Positions 1 through 9,833 of a DNA stretch of 64,000 nucleotides are shown here, piece by piece. Position 1 is the stretch's first letter, and each line of letters starts with the position of its first letter. A program made the translations under genes and the position numbers. The DNA lies in contig NZ_JANQLX010000001.1 in assembly GCF_028280385.1 (NCBI RefSeq), positions 62,001 through 126,000 on the forward strand, in the 5' to 3' direction. The stretch comes from Allomuricauda sp. GTDB lineage: Bacteria; Bacteroidota; Bacteroidia; Flavobacteriales; Flavobacteriaceae. Under the pieces are notes generated by a model that worked only from the letters and a program-made list of their open reading frames with translations, did no database searches and was not told the origin of the DNA.

Positions 1-1
1 A

Positions 2-184
2 AAAGTGAAAGCAGATGCCCCACCTGCCCAATTGTACAACCTGAAAAATGACCCTTCGCAAACAACCAACTTGTATCATACGGAGCCAGAGTTGGTAAGC
101 AAATTTGAGAAGCTTCTCGCTGAGAATCGAAAGAAAATAGGTCCCTATCGAGTAACAGGTTGGATTGACCGAAGAAAGCCTTAA
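2..184 (+). CDS. Sulfatase, C-terminal end (partial)
   Basis: This open frame enters from the left edge and ends at a TAA at 182-184, giving about 60 residues. It contains the short 'QLYNLKNDP...NL' segment that typically closes S1-family sulfatases, followed by a basic tail. The next gene starts 55 bp downstream on the same strand and is also a sulfatase, so this is probably the first visible member of a four-sulfatase run. The catalytic part lies outside the window, so the substrate class cannot be judged. Confidence 0.7.
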   Translation, partial: KVKADAPPAQLYNLKNDPSQTTNLYHTEPELVSKFEKLLAENRKKIGPYRVTGWIDRRKP

Positions 185-239
185 CCACCATCAAAATGGC
201 ATGTGCAACTGTAAGGAGGGATACATCAAATAAGAAAAT

Positions 240-2087
240 ATGAAGTGGCTTAAAATAGCGATGGTAGCTTGTACAATAACCGTTCTGGTTGGTAATGCCC
301 AGTCGGACAAAGTGCAACCGCCCAATATTCTTTGGTTAACGAGTGAGGACAATAGTCCATTTTTAGGATGTTATGGAGATGAATATGCCACAACGCCCCA
401 TATAGATAAGCTTGCTTCAGAAGGGTTTTTGTATACCCACGCGTATGCCAATGTGCCCGTTTGCGCCCCGGCAAGGAATACCATTATCTCCGGGATGTAT
501 GCCAGTTCCAATGGAAACCAACATATGAGAAGTTATTACCCCGCATCAGAATTGGTGCGTTTTTACCCAGAATTCTTAAAGGAGGCTGGGTATTACTGTA
601 GTAATAACTTCAAAACCGATTACAACACAACAAGTGCCGATGGCAAGGAATTATGGCATGATTCGAGCAGGGAAGCCCACTATAAAAACCGGAAAGAAGG
701 GCAGCCATTTTTTGCGATTTTTAATTCAACGACCTCCCATGAAAGTTCCATTTTTAAAGCAATTCCGGATAGCCTGTTGAAACACGACCCGCAAAGCGCG
801 CCAATTCCTCCGTATCATCCAGTCACCGAGGAAATGAAGCACGACTGGGCCCAATATTATGATAAAGTGGGGGAAATGGATGCCTGGGTGGGTGAAAAAC
901 TCCAAGAATTGGAAGATTTGGGACTGGCAGACAATACCATTGTTTTTTACTACAGCGACCATGGAGGTGTTTTGGCACGAAGCAAGCGTTTCGTTTATGA
1001 ATCGGGAACCAGGGTACCCTTGATTGTTAGGATCCCCAAAAAGTATGAACACCTTTTCCCATCGAAAAACGTAGGGAGCAAGGTAGATCGCCTTGTGAGT
1101 TTTGTGGATTTGGCACCCACCATATTGAGTCTTATAGGTACCAAAATTCCGGATGTAATGCAAGGAAATGCTTTTTTGGGCGAGCAAAAAGCCCCTGACC
1201 CCCAATACGCCTATATGTTACGGGGAAGAATGGACGAAAGATATGATATGTCCCGTTCCGTTCGGGATGCTAAGTTCCGATATATTAAAAACTACATGCC
1301 ACATCGTATCTATGGACAGCATATTGACTACTTATGGAATGCAGCCTCCATGCGCTCGTGGGAGCAAGCTTGTTTGCAAGGAAATTGCAACGAGGCTCAA
1401 AGCAGGTTTTGGAATGAAAAGCCTTCGGAAGAGCTGTACGATACGGAAAACGACCCTTGGGAAGTAAACAATTTGGCCAATGATCCCAAATATGCCGATG
1501 TCTTACATAGAATGCGGGAAGCCAATTCCAATTGGCTCATGGAAATTCGCGATTCGGGATTTATCCCGGAAGCTGAGCTTATAGACAGAACCTTGGGGAC
1601 CACCATTTACGATTATATGCATTCAAAAGAAGTCCCGTTGGAGCAGATTATGCTTGCTGCGGACATGGCTTCTTTAGGAAAGAAAGAGCTCATCCCTGAT
1701 TTGCTAGAGTTTTTGAAACATGAAGATAGTGCTATCCGATATTGGGGCGCAACGGGCTTGCTCATCCTTAAGGGGCAAGCCAAAGCGGCTTTACCTGAAC
1801 TAAAAAAAGCAGCTTTTGATACATCGGGAAGCGTGGCCTGCGTTGCTGCTGAAGCCCTATATCTGTTGGGAGAAAAGCAACTTTGCAGGGAAGCTTTGGT
1901 GCGTGTCATGAAAAACCCAAATGCTTTTGCAAGGCTCCATGCGTTAAATGTCATTCATGAATTGGGTGATAAGGACAAACTTATTGTAGACGCTATAAGG
2001 AACAATTTTCATCAATCCAAAGGAAAGTACGATAAAAGAACCTCAAGGTGGTTGCTCAGAAGATGGGGTATGCCACTCAATCCATAA
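240..2087 (+). CDS. S1-family sulfatase with C-terminal HEAT-like repeats
   Basis: A 615-residue exported sulfatase that would hydrolyse sulfate esters on a polysaccharide. Residues 1-22 form a Sec signal peptide. The formylglycine motif is C-A-P-A-R with Cys75 as the residue to be modified, preceded by an aspartate-containing metal-site strand (SEDN, residues 36-39). A second metal/active-site segment, SDHGG, follows near residue 240. After the sulfatase fold (to about residue 470) the last 130 residues are alpha-helical and HEAT-like, with repeated 'LL..L.....R..A...L' patterns, an extension that most S1 sulfatases lack. It is followed after 16 bp by another sulfatase, so the genes are probably cotranscribed. 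The substrate is not readable from sequence. Confidence 0.9.
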   Translation: MKWLKIAMVACTITVLVGNAQSDKVQPPNILWLTSEDNSPFLGCYGDEYATTPHIDKLASEGFLYTHAYANVPVCAPARNTIISGMYASSNGNQHMRSYYPASELVRFYPEFLKEAGYYCSNNFKTDYNTTSADGKELWHDSSREAHYKNRKEGQPFFAIFNSTTSHESSIFKAIPDSLLKHDPQSAPIPPYHPVTEEMKHDWAQYYDKVGEMDAWVGEKLQELEDLGLADNTIVFYYSDHGGVLARSKRFVYESGTRVPLIVRIPKKYEHLFPSKNVGSKVDRLVSFVDLAPTILSLIGTKIPDVMQGNAFLGEQKAPDPQYAYMLRGRMDERYDMSRSVRDAKFRYIKNYMPHRIYGQHIDYLWNAASMRSWEQACLQGNCNEAQSRFWNEKPSEELYDTENDPWEVNNLANDPKYADVLHRMREANSNWLMEIRDSGFIPEAELIDRTLGTTIYDYMHSKEVPLEQIMLAADMASLGKKELIPDLLEFLKHEDSAIRYWGATGLLILKGQAKAALPELKKAAFDTSGSVACVAAEALYLLGEKQLCREALVRVMKNPNAFARLHALNVIHELGDKDKLIVDAIRNNFHQSKGKYDKRTSRWLLRRWGMPLNP

Positions 2088-2103
2088 AATAATCACCTCT
2101 ACT

Positions 2104-3537
2104 ATGTCACCAAGATTAAGAATTACTGCCTTTTGTTCAATATTGTTTCCGCTTGTCATGGCCTTTCTGCCATACACAACGAATGCCCAGTCACCCAATG
2201 TTATATTGATAATGACGGACGATCAAGGATGGGGGCAGACCGGATATTACAACCACCCTATCCTAAAAACACCCAACCTTGATAAAATGGCTGAGAATGG
2301 CCTGCGATTTGACCGTTTTTATGCGGGCGCGCCCGTTTGTTCCCCAACTAGGGCCAGTGTGCTCACGGGCAGGTCATGCGTTCGGTCCGGGGTACCGGAA
2401 CACGGCTACCCGTTGCGAAGACAGGAAAAGGTGCTGTCCCAGGCATTAAAAGCGCAAGGATATGCCACAGGACATTTTGGGAAATGGCATTTAAACGGAA
2501 TGCGCGGACCCGGGGCACCCATTTTTAAGGATGATACCCATTCCCCAGGTGCATTTGGCTTTGATACATGGTTGACGGTGACCAATTTTTTCGATGTAAA
2601 CCCTGTAATGAGCAGGAATGGTGAATTTGAGGAGTTCCAAGGAACATCATCGGATATCATTGTGGAAGAAGCCCTAAAGTTTATTGAAACTGCTGTGGAC
2701 GGGAACCGACCGTTTTTCACCGTAATCTGGGATGGCTCGCCCCATAGTCCATTTGTTGCTATGGAAGAAGACGTAAAAGGTCTGGAGCATCTCAAACCCC
2801 GTAGCAAAAACCATTATGGGGAATTGGTGGCATTTGACCGGAGTCTTGGGACACTTCGTGAAAAGCTTCGGGAGTTACAAATAGCGGAAAACACCATAGT
2901 GTGGTTTTGTAGTGACAATGGTGGATTGCCCGGCATGAAACCGGAATCGGTAGGAGGTTTACGCGGAAATAAAGGTAATCTCTGGGAGGGAGGAATTCGT
3001 GTGCCGGGTATAATTGAATGGGAAGGAAAGATTACCCCAGGAATAACCGATTTTCCAGCAACTACCATGGACATTTTTCCCACCATAGCTGATATTTTGG
3101 GCCTTCCAAAGCACACCATGCTAAAGCCATCCGATGGGATAAGTTTAAAACCATTGTTGGAGAACAAGGGACCAGGGACCCGGAAAAAACCAATTCCCTT
3201 CATTTTTAGGGGTAAGGCAGCTTTGGTCGACAATGAATACAAATTGATGGTGACCAGTATTGAGGAACAGACTTTTCAGCTGTTCAACTTGGAAAAGGAC
3301 AAGAAGGAATCCACGGATATTTCATTGGCTGAACCCAAAAAGTTCAAGTCCATGAAGAAAGATTTTATGAGGTGGTATAAGTCAGCCAATCGCAGTATCG
3401 CCGGCTTGGATTATCCTGAAAAGGAGGTGGACAAAAATGAGCCGGAAAGTCATTATTGGAAGGACAACCCCAAATATCAATCGTTTTTGGAGAAGTATGG
3501 AAAACGACCTGAATATTCGGGAGGGTTTAAAAAATAA
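2104..3537 (+). CDS. Arylsulfatase-type S1 sulfatase
   Basis: A 477-residue sulfatase with an N-terminal signal peptide ending near residue 29 (TTNAQS). The metal-binding start motif MTDDQGWG is at about 37-44. The formylglycine motif C-S-P-T-R is at 79-83, followed by ASVLTG. GKWHLNG and the late SDNGG motif are also present, so all main active-site elements of the arylsulfatase A-like group are intact. It lies 16 bp after the HEAT-tailed sulfatase and 68 bp before a third one, on the same strand. It most likely acts in the periplasm or at the cell surface on a sulfated glycan. The C-terminal tail is short and lysine-rich, with no recognisable type IX sorting domain. Confidence 0.9.
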   Translation: MSPRLRITAFCSILFPLVMAFLPYTTNAQSPNVILIMTDDQGWGQTGYYNHPILKTPNLDKMAENGLRFDRFYAGAPVCSPTRASVLTGRSCVRSGVPEHGYPLRRQEKVLSQALKAQGYATGHFGKWHLNGMRGPGAPIFKDDTHSPGAFGFDTWLTVTNFFDVNPVMSRNGEFEEFQGTSSDIIVEEALKFIETAVDGNRPFFTVIWDGSPHSPFVAMEEDVKGLEHLKPRSKNHYGELVAFDRSLGTLREKLRELQIAENTIVWFCSDNGGLPGMKPESVGGLRGNKGNLWEGGIRVPGIIEWEGKITPGITDFPATTMDIFPTIADILGLPKHTMLKPSDGISLKPLLENKGPGTRKKPIPFIFRGKAALVDNEYKLMVTSIEEQTFQLFNLEKDKKESTDISLAEPKKFKSMKKDFMRWYKSANRSIAGLDYPEKEVDKNEPESHYWKDNPKYQSFLEKYGKRPEYSGGFKK

Positions 3538-3605
3538 AAGCAATCTGGGCCACTATTAAAAATATGATTCGTCAATCAGAACAATTCAAAAGATTAGAAA
3601 GCACT

Positions 3606-5150
3606 ATGAAGAACATTGGTAGTTTGATCATGCTATTGGCAGTTAGCCTGGTTTCTTATTCGCAAGAAGAACAAAGACCGAATATCCTATTTATCATGTC
3701 TGATGACCATACCTCGCAGGCTATGGATATTTATAGTGGTACCCTAAAGGATTATGTACACACCCCCAACATTTCCAGATTGGCAAGTGAAGGATGTGTG
3801 CTGGACAATTGTTTGGTCACGAATTCCATTTGCACTCCTAGTAGGGCCACTATATTAACGGGCCAATACAGTCATCAACATGGGGTGTATGCCCTGGCCA
3901 ATGCCTTGGAGCCGGAAGCGGACAATATCGCCAAGGTATTTCAACAAAATGGCTATCAAACCGCGGTGGTCGGGAAGTGGCATTTAAAAAAGGAACCTTC
4001 TGGATTTGATTACTATAATGTTCTTCCCGGGCAGGGTCGATATTGGGATCCCATTCTTAAAACAAAGGATAACTGGCAAGATGGCTATCAAGGTGGCGTA
4101 GAGCACAAGGGGTTCTCAACGGATGTGATTACGGACTTGACCCTGGAATGGTTAAAAAATAGAAATAAGGAGCAACCCTTTCTAATGATGTGCCATTTTA
4201 AGGCCACACACGAACCTTTTGACTATCCGGATAGATTCAAGGATTTATATAGGAACATGGAACTTCCGGAGCCGGAGACCTTGTACGATTTTGGCCCGAA
4301 AACCACCGGAAGAACCTTTTTGGGGCAGTCAATAGATACGCTGGCCGGTAGGTATATGAAGGCATCGGCGGCCCCGGATAAATGGTGGTGCGTATATCCA
4401 GAAATGCCTTTTACCACCGAAGGATTGGACCCGGTCCGGGCACGGAAAAAAGTATACCAGAAATTTATCAAGGATTTTCTTCGCTCAGGAGCTGCAGTGG
4501 ATGACAATGTGGGTAGATTAATGAACTATTTGGATAAAAATGGACTTGCTGAAAATACCATCGTGATCTATACCGCTGATCAAGGGTACAACCTTGGGGA
4601 ACACGGTTGGTTCGATAAGCGGATGATTTTCGAGGAATCATTGCATATGCCCTTTGTAATCCGATACCCCAAAGAAATACGGGCTGGTTCCAGGAATAAG
4701 GACTTGATCCAGAATATTGATTTCCCAGCATTGATGGCGGATTATGCCGGTATTGAGAAACCTGACTTTGTACAGGGAAGAAGTTTCAGGGAAAACCTAA
4801 AGGGCCATACCCCAGCGGATTGGAGGAAAGCGGCCTATTATAGGTATTGGTTGCACCAGCCGCAAAGACCAGGTCATTTTGGTATTCGCAATGAAAGGTA
4901 TAAGCTGGCCTTTTATTATGGCCAACCCCTGGATGTAATTTGGGCAGAACCCGCGGTTACCCAACCTGCTTGGGAGTTTTATGACCTGCAAAAAGACCCT
5001 ATGGAGGTTAGAAATGCTTACAACGACCCTCAATATGCCCAAATCATCAAGCAGATGAAAGTGGAGTTGGAACGATTGCGGAAGGAAATAGGGGATACGG
5101 ACCAACAATACCCGGAGATGGTGGACATCCTTAAAAACCATTGGGATTAG
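3606..5150 (+). CDS. S1-family sulfatase, GlcNAc-6-sulfatase-like
   Basis: A sulfatase of 514 residues from the chosen ATG at 3606. An upstream in-frame ATG at 3564 exists, but only the later start places the signal peptide (KNIGSLIMLLAVSLVSYSQ) at the N-terminus. The C-T-P-S-R formylglycine motif has its Cys at residue 76. 'GKWHLKKEPSGFDYYNVLPG' followed by GRYWDP resembles the group containing N-acetylglucosamine-6-sulfatases and mucin-desulfating sulfatases, and TADQGYNLGEHGW is the usual C-terminal active-site strand. It closes the sulfatase run. The next gene is convergent, 67 bp away. The exact substrate is inferred only at subgroup level. Confidence 0.9.
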   Translation: MKNIGSLIMLLAVSLVSYSQEEQRPNILFIMSDDHTSQAMDIYSGTLKDYVHTPNISRLASEGCVLDNCLVTNSICTPSRATILTGQYSHQHGVYALANALEPEADNIAKVFQQNGYQTAVVGKWHLKKEPSGFDYYNVLPGQGRYWDPILKTKDNWQDGYQGGVEHKGFSTDVITDLTLEWLKNRNKEQPFLMMCHFKATHEPFDYPDRFKDLYRNMELPEPETLYDFGPKTTGRTFLGQSIDTLAGRYMKASAAPDKWWCVYPEMPFTTEGLDPVRARKKVYQKFIKDFLRSGAAVDDNVGRLMNYLDKNGLAENTIVIYTADQGYNLGEHGWFDKRMIFEESLHMPFVIRYPKEIRAGSRNKDLIQNIDFPALMADYAGIEKPDFVQGRSFRENLKGHTPADWRKAAYYRYWLHQPQRPGHFGIRNERYKLAFYYGQPLDVIWAEPAVTQPAWEFYDLQKDPMEVRNAYNDPQYAQIIKQMKVELERLRKEIGDTDQQYPEMVDILKNHWD

Positions 5151-5217
5151 AAATGGGGCTGTATATACCCTTCCCCTTGGGACAAAAAGTTATTGACCCC
5201 TTAAATATGGTAACAGG

Positions 5218-8200
5218 CTACAATCCCGACATTAACTGCAGGTGCTTATCTTCGATTTCGGTGAGCTGATCTTCGGCCAGATTTAGATTGTTCCTTTGGG
5301 TTTGGGTTATCTGTGAGGTTTCCCAGTGGGCACCCAACACCCTTTCAACCCTTTCCGCTGCGCCTGGTAAGAAATACTGGAAACGCTTTCTTTTGGTCTC
5401 GTTGCCCAATAATTGATATTCCAATTGTTTCAATTGCAAGCGTTTTTCTTCCAAAGGCCTTAACTCCTCTTTGTGGTTGTTGGCAATCAAATTTTGCTTT
5501 GTTAGCTGTACCCTCTTTAATGCCTCCTTTAGTTCATCCTCCAATGCTTCAGCGCGCATGGCCAGTTTGGCGGCTTTTTCGTAAAACTCAAAACGGTCCG
5601 CCGCTGGTTTTTCCGGTGAAATAACCAATTCCGATACGTTGAACTCCCGGGAGGCCCCAAGTTCCATTAAATTTCCATTTTGATAGACCATTAACTGGGC
5701 GGTATATCTGCCATCGGGAACAAAGTTCAAAGTTCTGGAATACTTGGTATTTTCCGAAATTATCTTGGTTGACAAATCCCATTGAACTTCTTGAAACCCA
5801 TTTCTATTGGACACGGGAATCATGGCCATATTTTGGCTGCTAGCGTTATTGATTCTAACAAAAAGCTGGATATTAGCTTCAAAATCTTCCTTTTGCAAAG
5901 CCTCTGCAGTGGGATACACGGTGTTTGATGATTGACTTTGCTTTCTTTTATCCGATAAGGAATTGAACTTTTTATTCAGAAAAAGCCTGATTTTAGCGCC
6001 ATACTCTGGATTACTGCCACTGTACCGATCATCCCCAAAGGTTCCGTTTTTGGAATACCCTATATCACTTCTCCTAAAAAACTGCCATGCATCTTTAATG
6101 GGAAATAATTGGGAATCCTTCACATCATTTACGTTACGCAATGGGCTGTAATCATCAAGTACGTAAAAGCCCCTTCCAAAGGACGCGGCCACTAAATCGT
6201 TTTCCCTTTGTTGGATTTCCAAATCCCTGAAGGCAATAGTGGGCAATCCTCCTTTCATTTGTTCCCAATTACCACCGCCATTTGTGCTTGCAAAGAGTCC
6301 AAATTCGGTTGCGGCAAACAACAAATTTGAATCCACATGGTCTTCAACAATACACCATCCTGCGTGTGGGGTTTTAATACCTGTTGTAATAAGGGACCAA
6401 GACCTGCCCAAATCCATACTCTTCACAAAATAGGGACTAAAATCCCCTTCTTTATGGTTATTGAACACAGCATAAATGGTGTTGGTATTGTGGCCGGAAG
6501 CCAATACATCCGCCACATAGGCTTTTTTGGGCACACCTTTTATGCCATCTACAACACGCCAAGTGCTACCGCCATCTTCGGTAATTTGAATCAACCCATC
6601 ATCGGTTCCTGCCACTAGCAATCCTTCCTTGATCGGAGATTCTGATAATGCCACTACGGTACCATAAGGGGAGGTAAATACATTTTTATATACCGCTTCT
6701 GGCGACCATATTTTACCCATTACTTTTCTATGGTTACGGTTTTCCCCGCGACTTAGGTCTCCACTTATGGGCTGCCAGCTATCGCCACGATCGTCACTTT
6801 TAAAGATTCGTTGTGCCGCATAGTACAGTCGCTTGGAATGATGTGGGCTCAGCACCAATGGAGCATCCCAATGCCAGCGCAATGGGTCGTCCGTAGGACG
6901 GGGCTGGGGCTGTATATCTATACGTTGGCCAGTTCGTTTGTCATATCGCACAATTCCAGCATACTGATATTGACCGTAGGCTATATTTGGATCTTCTGGA
7001 TCTATCCGGGCTTGAAAACCATCTCCGCCAATCAACAATTTCCAATCGCTATTGCCAATACCATGCCTGGTGGTGTTTCTTACTGCCGCATAAAGCGTGG
7101 AATTGTCCTGGGTTCCCCCATATACATTGTAGAAAGGTTCGGCATTGTCCAATCCAACCCGGTAAAACTGGGTAATGGGAAGGTTGGAGTGATATTTCCA
7201 TTTTTTTCCAAAATCCCAGCTTTCATAAATCCCTCCGTCCCCGCCTATCATCATATAGTTTGGATCTTTTGGGTCAAACAGCATTTCATGGATGTCACCG
7301 TGCACATGTTGCATATTGATTGGAGCAAAAGTTTTACCACCGTCTGCCGTATGATGAATCCGAACATCCATGGTATACACATGGTCAAAACGATTGGGAT
7401 CGGGATAAATCTCACCGTAATACTGAGGGTCCACCACAGAATAATTACTCATCTTGGTCCAGTTTTCCCCGGCATCCGAAGAGCGATAAAATCCTCCGCT
7501 GTCTTTATCTTTTCCAGGAATTTGTGCATAAAGCACGTTGGATTTTTGGGGAGAAATGGCAAAAGCAGGTCTGCCCCAATCCGATGGAGGGAGTCCGGAG
7601 GTCAATTTTTTCCATGTGGCTCCACCATCCGTGGATTTATACATCGCGGTCTCTGGTCCACCTCCAATTAAAATGCCCACGTGACGCCTGCGCTGATAAG
7701 AAATAGCGTACATGGTATTTGAATCATTGGGGTCGAGGATTATATCGCTAATGCCTGTATTTTCACTAACCTTCAAAATAAGGTCCCAAACTTTGCCGCC
7801 ATTTTGGCTTTTATATAGACCCCTGTCCCCTCCAGCTTTCCAAAGTGGCCCTTGGGCCGCTACATATACAACATCGCTATTATTGGGATCCACAACAATT
7901 TTACCAATATGTTCAGACAAGTTTAACCCCATATTGGTCCAGCTTGTTCCATAATCCGTACTCTTATAGACTCCATCTCCCCAGCCTACGGAACGTTGAC
8001 TCTGGTTTTCACCGGTTCCCAGCCAAATCGTACCAGTATTATTTGGGTCGATGGCCAAACATCCCGTGGAAAACGATCCATGGTTCTCAAAAATGGGTGT
8101 CCACGTGGTACCATTGTTTACAGTTTTCCACACATTTCCTGAGGCAACAGCCACATACCAAGTACTCGAATCTTGTGGATCCTTCTCTATATCGGCAATT

Positions 8201-8322
8201 CTACCGGTCATGAATCCAGGACCTATATTTCTAAATGGGATATTTGTTATTACTTCTTTAGTAGCTTGGGCATTTCCCCAAAAAGCCATTAGCAACAGTT
8301 TTGCCAGGATAATCTTTTTCAT
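5218..8322 (-). CDS. Exported BNR/sortilin-like beta-propeller protein
   Basis: A protein of 1034 residues from the ATG at 8322; a second ATG lies directly upstream at 8325. The longer frame to 8382 places 19-20 non-signal residues before the signal peptide (KKIILAKLLLMAFWGNAQA). The N-terminal 750 residues contain many 'STDGG.TW' / 'S.D.G..W' BNR repeats of the VPS10/sortilin-like propeller type, probably two propellers. The C-terminal part (from about residue 900) is helical and charged, with a coiled-coil look. Related exported proteins are common in marine Bacteroidota and often labelled glycosyl hydrolase, but I see no catalytic signature. It is convergent with the sulfatases. A decayed copy of its 5' end lies at 9141-9440, beyond the sigma factor gene. 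Confidence 0.85.
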   Translation of the reverse strand: MKKIILAKLLLMAFWGNAQATKEVITNIPFRNIGPGFMTGRIADIEKDPQDSSTWYVAVASGNVWKTVNNGTTWTPIFENHGSFSTGCLAIDPNNTGTIWLGTGENQSQRSVGWGDGVYKSTDYGTSWTNMGLNLSEHIGKIVVDPNNSDVVYVAAQGPLWKAGGDRGLYKSQNGGKVWDLILKVSENTGISDIILDPNDSNTMYAISYQRRRHVGILIGGGPETAMYKSTDGGATWKKLTSGLPPSDWGRPAFAISPQKSNVLYAQIPGKDKDSGGFYRSSDAGENWTKMSNYSVVDPQYYGEIYPDPNRFDHVYTMDVRIHHTADGGKTFAPINMQHVHGDIHEMLFDPKDPNYMMIGGDGGIYESWDFGKKWKYHSNLPITQFYRVGLDNAEPFYNVYGGTQDNSTLYAAVRNTTRHGIGNSDWKLLIGGDGFQARIDPEDPNIAYGQYQYAGIVRYDKRTGQRIDIQPQPRPTDDPLRWHWDAPLVLSPHHSKRLYYAAQRIFKSDDRGDSWQPISGDLSRGENRNHRKVMGKIWSPEAVYKNVFTSPYGTVVALSESPIKEGLLVAGTDDGLIQITEDGGSTWRVVDGIKGVPKKAYVADVLASGHNTNTIYAVFNNHKEGDFSPYFVKSMDLGRSWSLITTGIKTPHAGWCIVEDHVDSNLLFAATEFGLFASTNGGGNWEQMKGGLPTIAFRDLEIQQRENDLVAASFGRGFYVLDDYSPLRNVNDVKDSQLFPIKDAWQFFRRSDIGYSKNGTFGDDRYSGSNPEYGAKIRLFLNKKFNSLSDKRKQSQSSNTVYPTAEALQKEDFEANIQLFVRINNASSQNMAMIPVSNRNGFQEVQWDLSTKIISENTKYSRTLNFVPDGRYTAQLMVYQNGNLMELGASREFNVSELVISPEKPAADRFEFYEKAAKLAMRAEALEDELKEALKRVQLTKQNLIANNHKEELRPLEEKRLQLKQLEYQLLGNETKRKRFQYFLPGAAERVERVLGAHWETSQITQTQRNNLNLAEDQLTEIEDKHLQLMSGL

Positions 8323-8509
8323 CATGATGGTTACGCTTTGATTGCGATTAAAAGTAGCAATAGCGCAAAAATTACCAAACAAAATACCCTAAATGACCAT
8401 ACAATAGGTAATATATGGGAAGAGGAAGATAAAATTGAATCATCGTACCATAGATTGCCAATGTTATATAGTTTGAAAACAAAACAAGCAATTGAATTTT
8501 TGGGGTGGG

Positions 8510-9088
8510 TTAAAACCCAAATAAGAGAAATAGAATAGCATCCGTTTTACCACCAACATTTTCCTTGATTTTTGCAAAGGCAATATTGATTTGCCTCTCA
8601 ATGGTGTTTTTGGAGAGATTTAGATAATCGGATATTTCAATGTTGGTGAGGCCTTCCTTCTTGCTCAAAAGAAAGATTTCCTTGCATTTTGGAGGTAGTT
8701 CTTGGATGGCCTCCCGGACCAGGCCAATCAGTTTTTCCAAAGTGGCTTCGTCCTTATCTTCCACAATGCGGTCTAACTCTTCAATATACTTTTTCTCTAG
8801 GGCGGTCACCGATTGATTTTTCTTGTATTCATTGATGCATGCGTTGTAAACTGATTTATAGAGATAACTTTTGATGGAAAGACTGGAATTTAAATTGTCC
8901 CGTCTTTCCCAAACCTTTATGAATACATTTTGGACGATATCCTCCGAAATAGGGATATCGTTCATTAGGCTATTTGCATAAAGACACAACTTGTGGTGAT
9001 AAGCATCCACCAAGTTGGCATACGCAAGCTCATTTCCTTTTTTCAACTGATGGATCAGGTCGGGGTTGTTGTTGAGGGAATTTATCAT
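8510..9088 (-). CDS. ECF sigma factor, FecI-like (Bacteroidetes type)
   Basis: An extracytoplasmic-function sigma-70 factor. Region 2 (YHHKLCLYANSL, then DIVQNVFIKVWE) and region 4 (ELPPKCKEIFLLSKKEG, then a helix-turn-helix containing LTNIEISDYLNLS) are clear. The frame opens at 9169, but the ATG at 9088 gives 192 residues, exactly the length of the paralogue at 57869-58447, and removes a 27-residue extension that overlaps the pseudogene. Together with the divergent anti-sigma factor at 9834 and the SusC at 11174 it should form a trans-envelope signalling set in which substrate uptake releases the sigma factor. The anti-sigma gene is separated from it by the decayed propeller copy. Confidence 0.92.
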   Translation of the reverse strand: MINSLNNNPDLIHQLKKGNELAYANLVDAYHHKLCLYANSLMNDIPISEDIVQNVFIKVWERRDNLNSSLSIKSYLYKSVYNACINEYKKNQSVTALEKKYIEELDRIVEDKDEATLEKLIGLVREAIQELPPKCKEIFLLSKKEGLTNIEISDYLNLSKNTIERQINIAFAKIKENVGGKTDAILFLLFGF

Positions 9089-9140
9089 AACTGGAGTGGA
9101 ACGTAGTTGGATTACTGGGCAATCAAATGCGTATCTGCAT

Positions 9141-9440
9141 TCAAACAGGTGCTGCTTTTTTGGATTCAATAATTAAATATCCTGGAGAAAAAAGACTATG
9201 GATTTTATAAACGGACAACCAAGTGGCACCATCGTGGACTTTTTTCCACACCTTGTCTAAAGTTACACCCAAGCGCCAGGTACCTGTATATTTTGGATTC
9301 TTTTCTAAATCAGGGATTCTGAAGGTCGTTCGACTGCAACGAAAATTTGTGAAAAAGATATTGGCAATAGCGTCTTTAATGGCCTGGGCGTTTCCCCAAA
9401 AAGCCAGTGATAATGGTTTTATTTGATTTCTCTTTTTCAT
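9141..9440 (-). pseudogene. Decayed 5' copy of the BNR-propeller gene
   Basis: The 99-codon frame aligns with residues 1 to about 78 of the propeller protein at 5218-8322. Shared blocks include AFWGNAQA, a 'LEKNP' / 'IEKDP' stretch, 'VWKKVHDGATW' against 'VWKTVNNGTTW', and 'FSPGYL.I' against 'FSTGCLAI'. It then diverges and stops, so at least 90% of the gene is missing. The similarity extends into the non-coding DNA upstream: the stretch 'agcaatagcgcaaaaattac' is shared by 9472-9491 and 8352-8371, and about 100 bp on each side can be aligned loosely. I read it as the remnant of a duplication. A small secreted protein translated from it cannot be excluded, since the signal peptide is intact. 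Confidence 0.65.
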
Positions 9441-9833
9441 GCGACGATTACGCTATGAATGCAATTAAAATTAGCAATAGCGCAAAAATTACCAAAGAAA
9501 ATACCCGGTTGGACCATATAATGGGTAATATTTAGGGATAGTCGGATAAAATTGAATTATGGGGCACCAAGTCCTAGATACTGAAAAGCCTTAGTTTGAT
9601 ACCTCAGGTTGGACCTATTACTTTCGATGTTTACCCTAATTGGTTGGATATCCACCTGCAACCCGTGGTAATCAATTAGGAATCCCAATTCCTCTATTTA
9701 CCTCGTTCACGCCATCAACGATAAAGAAGCCAAAAAGGAATTTTTTTGAGGAGATCTTAAAAAAAATGCCAAAAAATTGGTGGTATGGCAAAATTGCTTT
9801 GTAATGGTTAAAAGAGGCTTTGGTATATCGAAG
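9441..9833. other. Non-coding gap between propeller remnant and anti-sigma gene
   Basis: About 390 bp without a supported gene. The left 100-120 bp are a diverged copy of the DNA upstream of the BNR-propeller gene (compare 8323-8445). The rest shows no clear promoter of the TAnnTTTG type and no terminator hairpin. A start at 9777 for the following gene would use part of this stretch, but that adds 19 residues not seen in the paralogue. Confidence 0.5.

Noticed and set aside
6811..7671. A 286-codon frame opposite the BNR-propeller gene
   Set aside because: It lies wholly antisense to a well-supported coding region with clear BNR repeats and shows no recognisable domain of its own.
5218..8382. 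Start of the propeller gene at 8382
   Set aside because: That start puts a non-signal stretch of 19-20 residues before an otherwise complete signal peptide; the ATG pair at 8322/8325 fits better.
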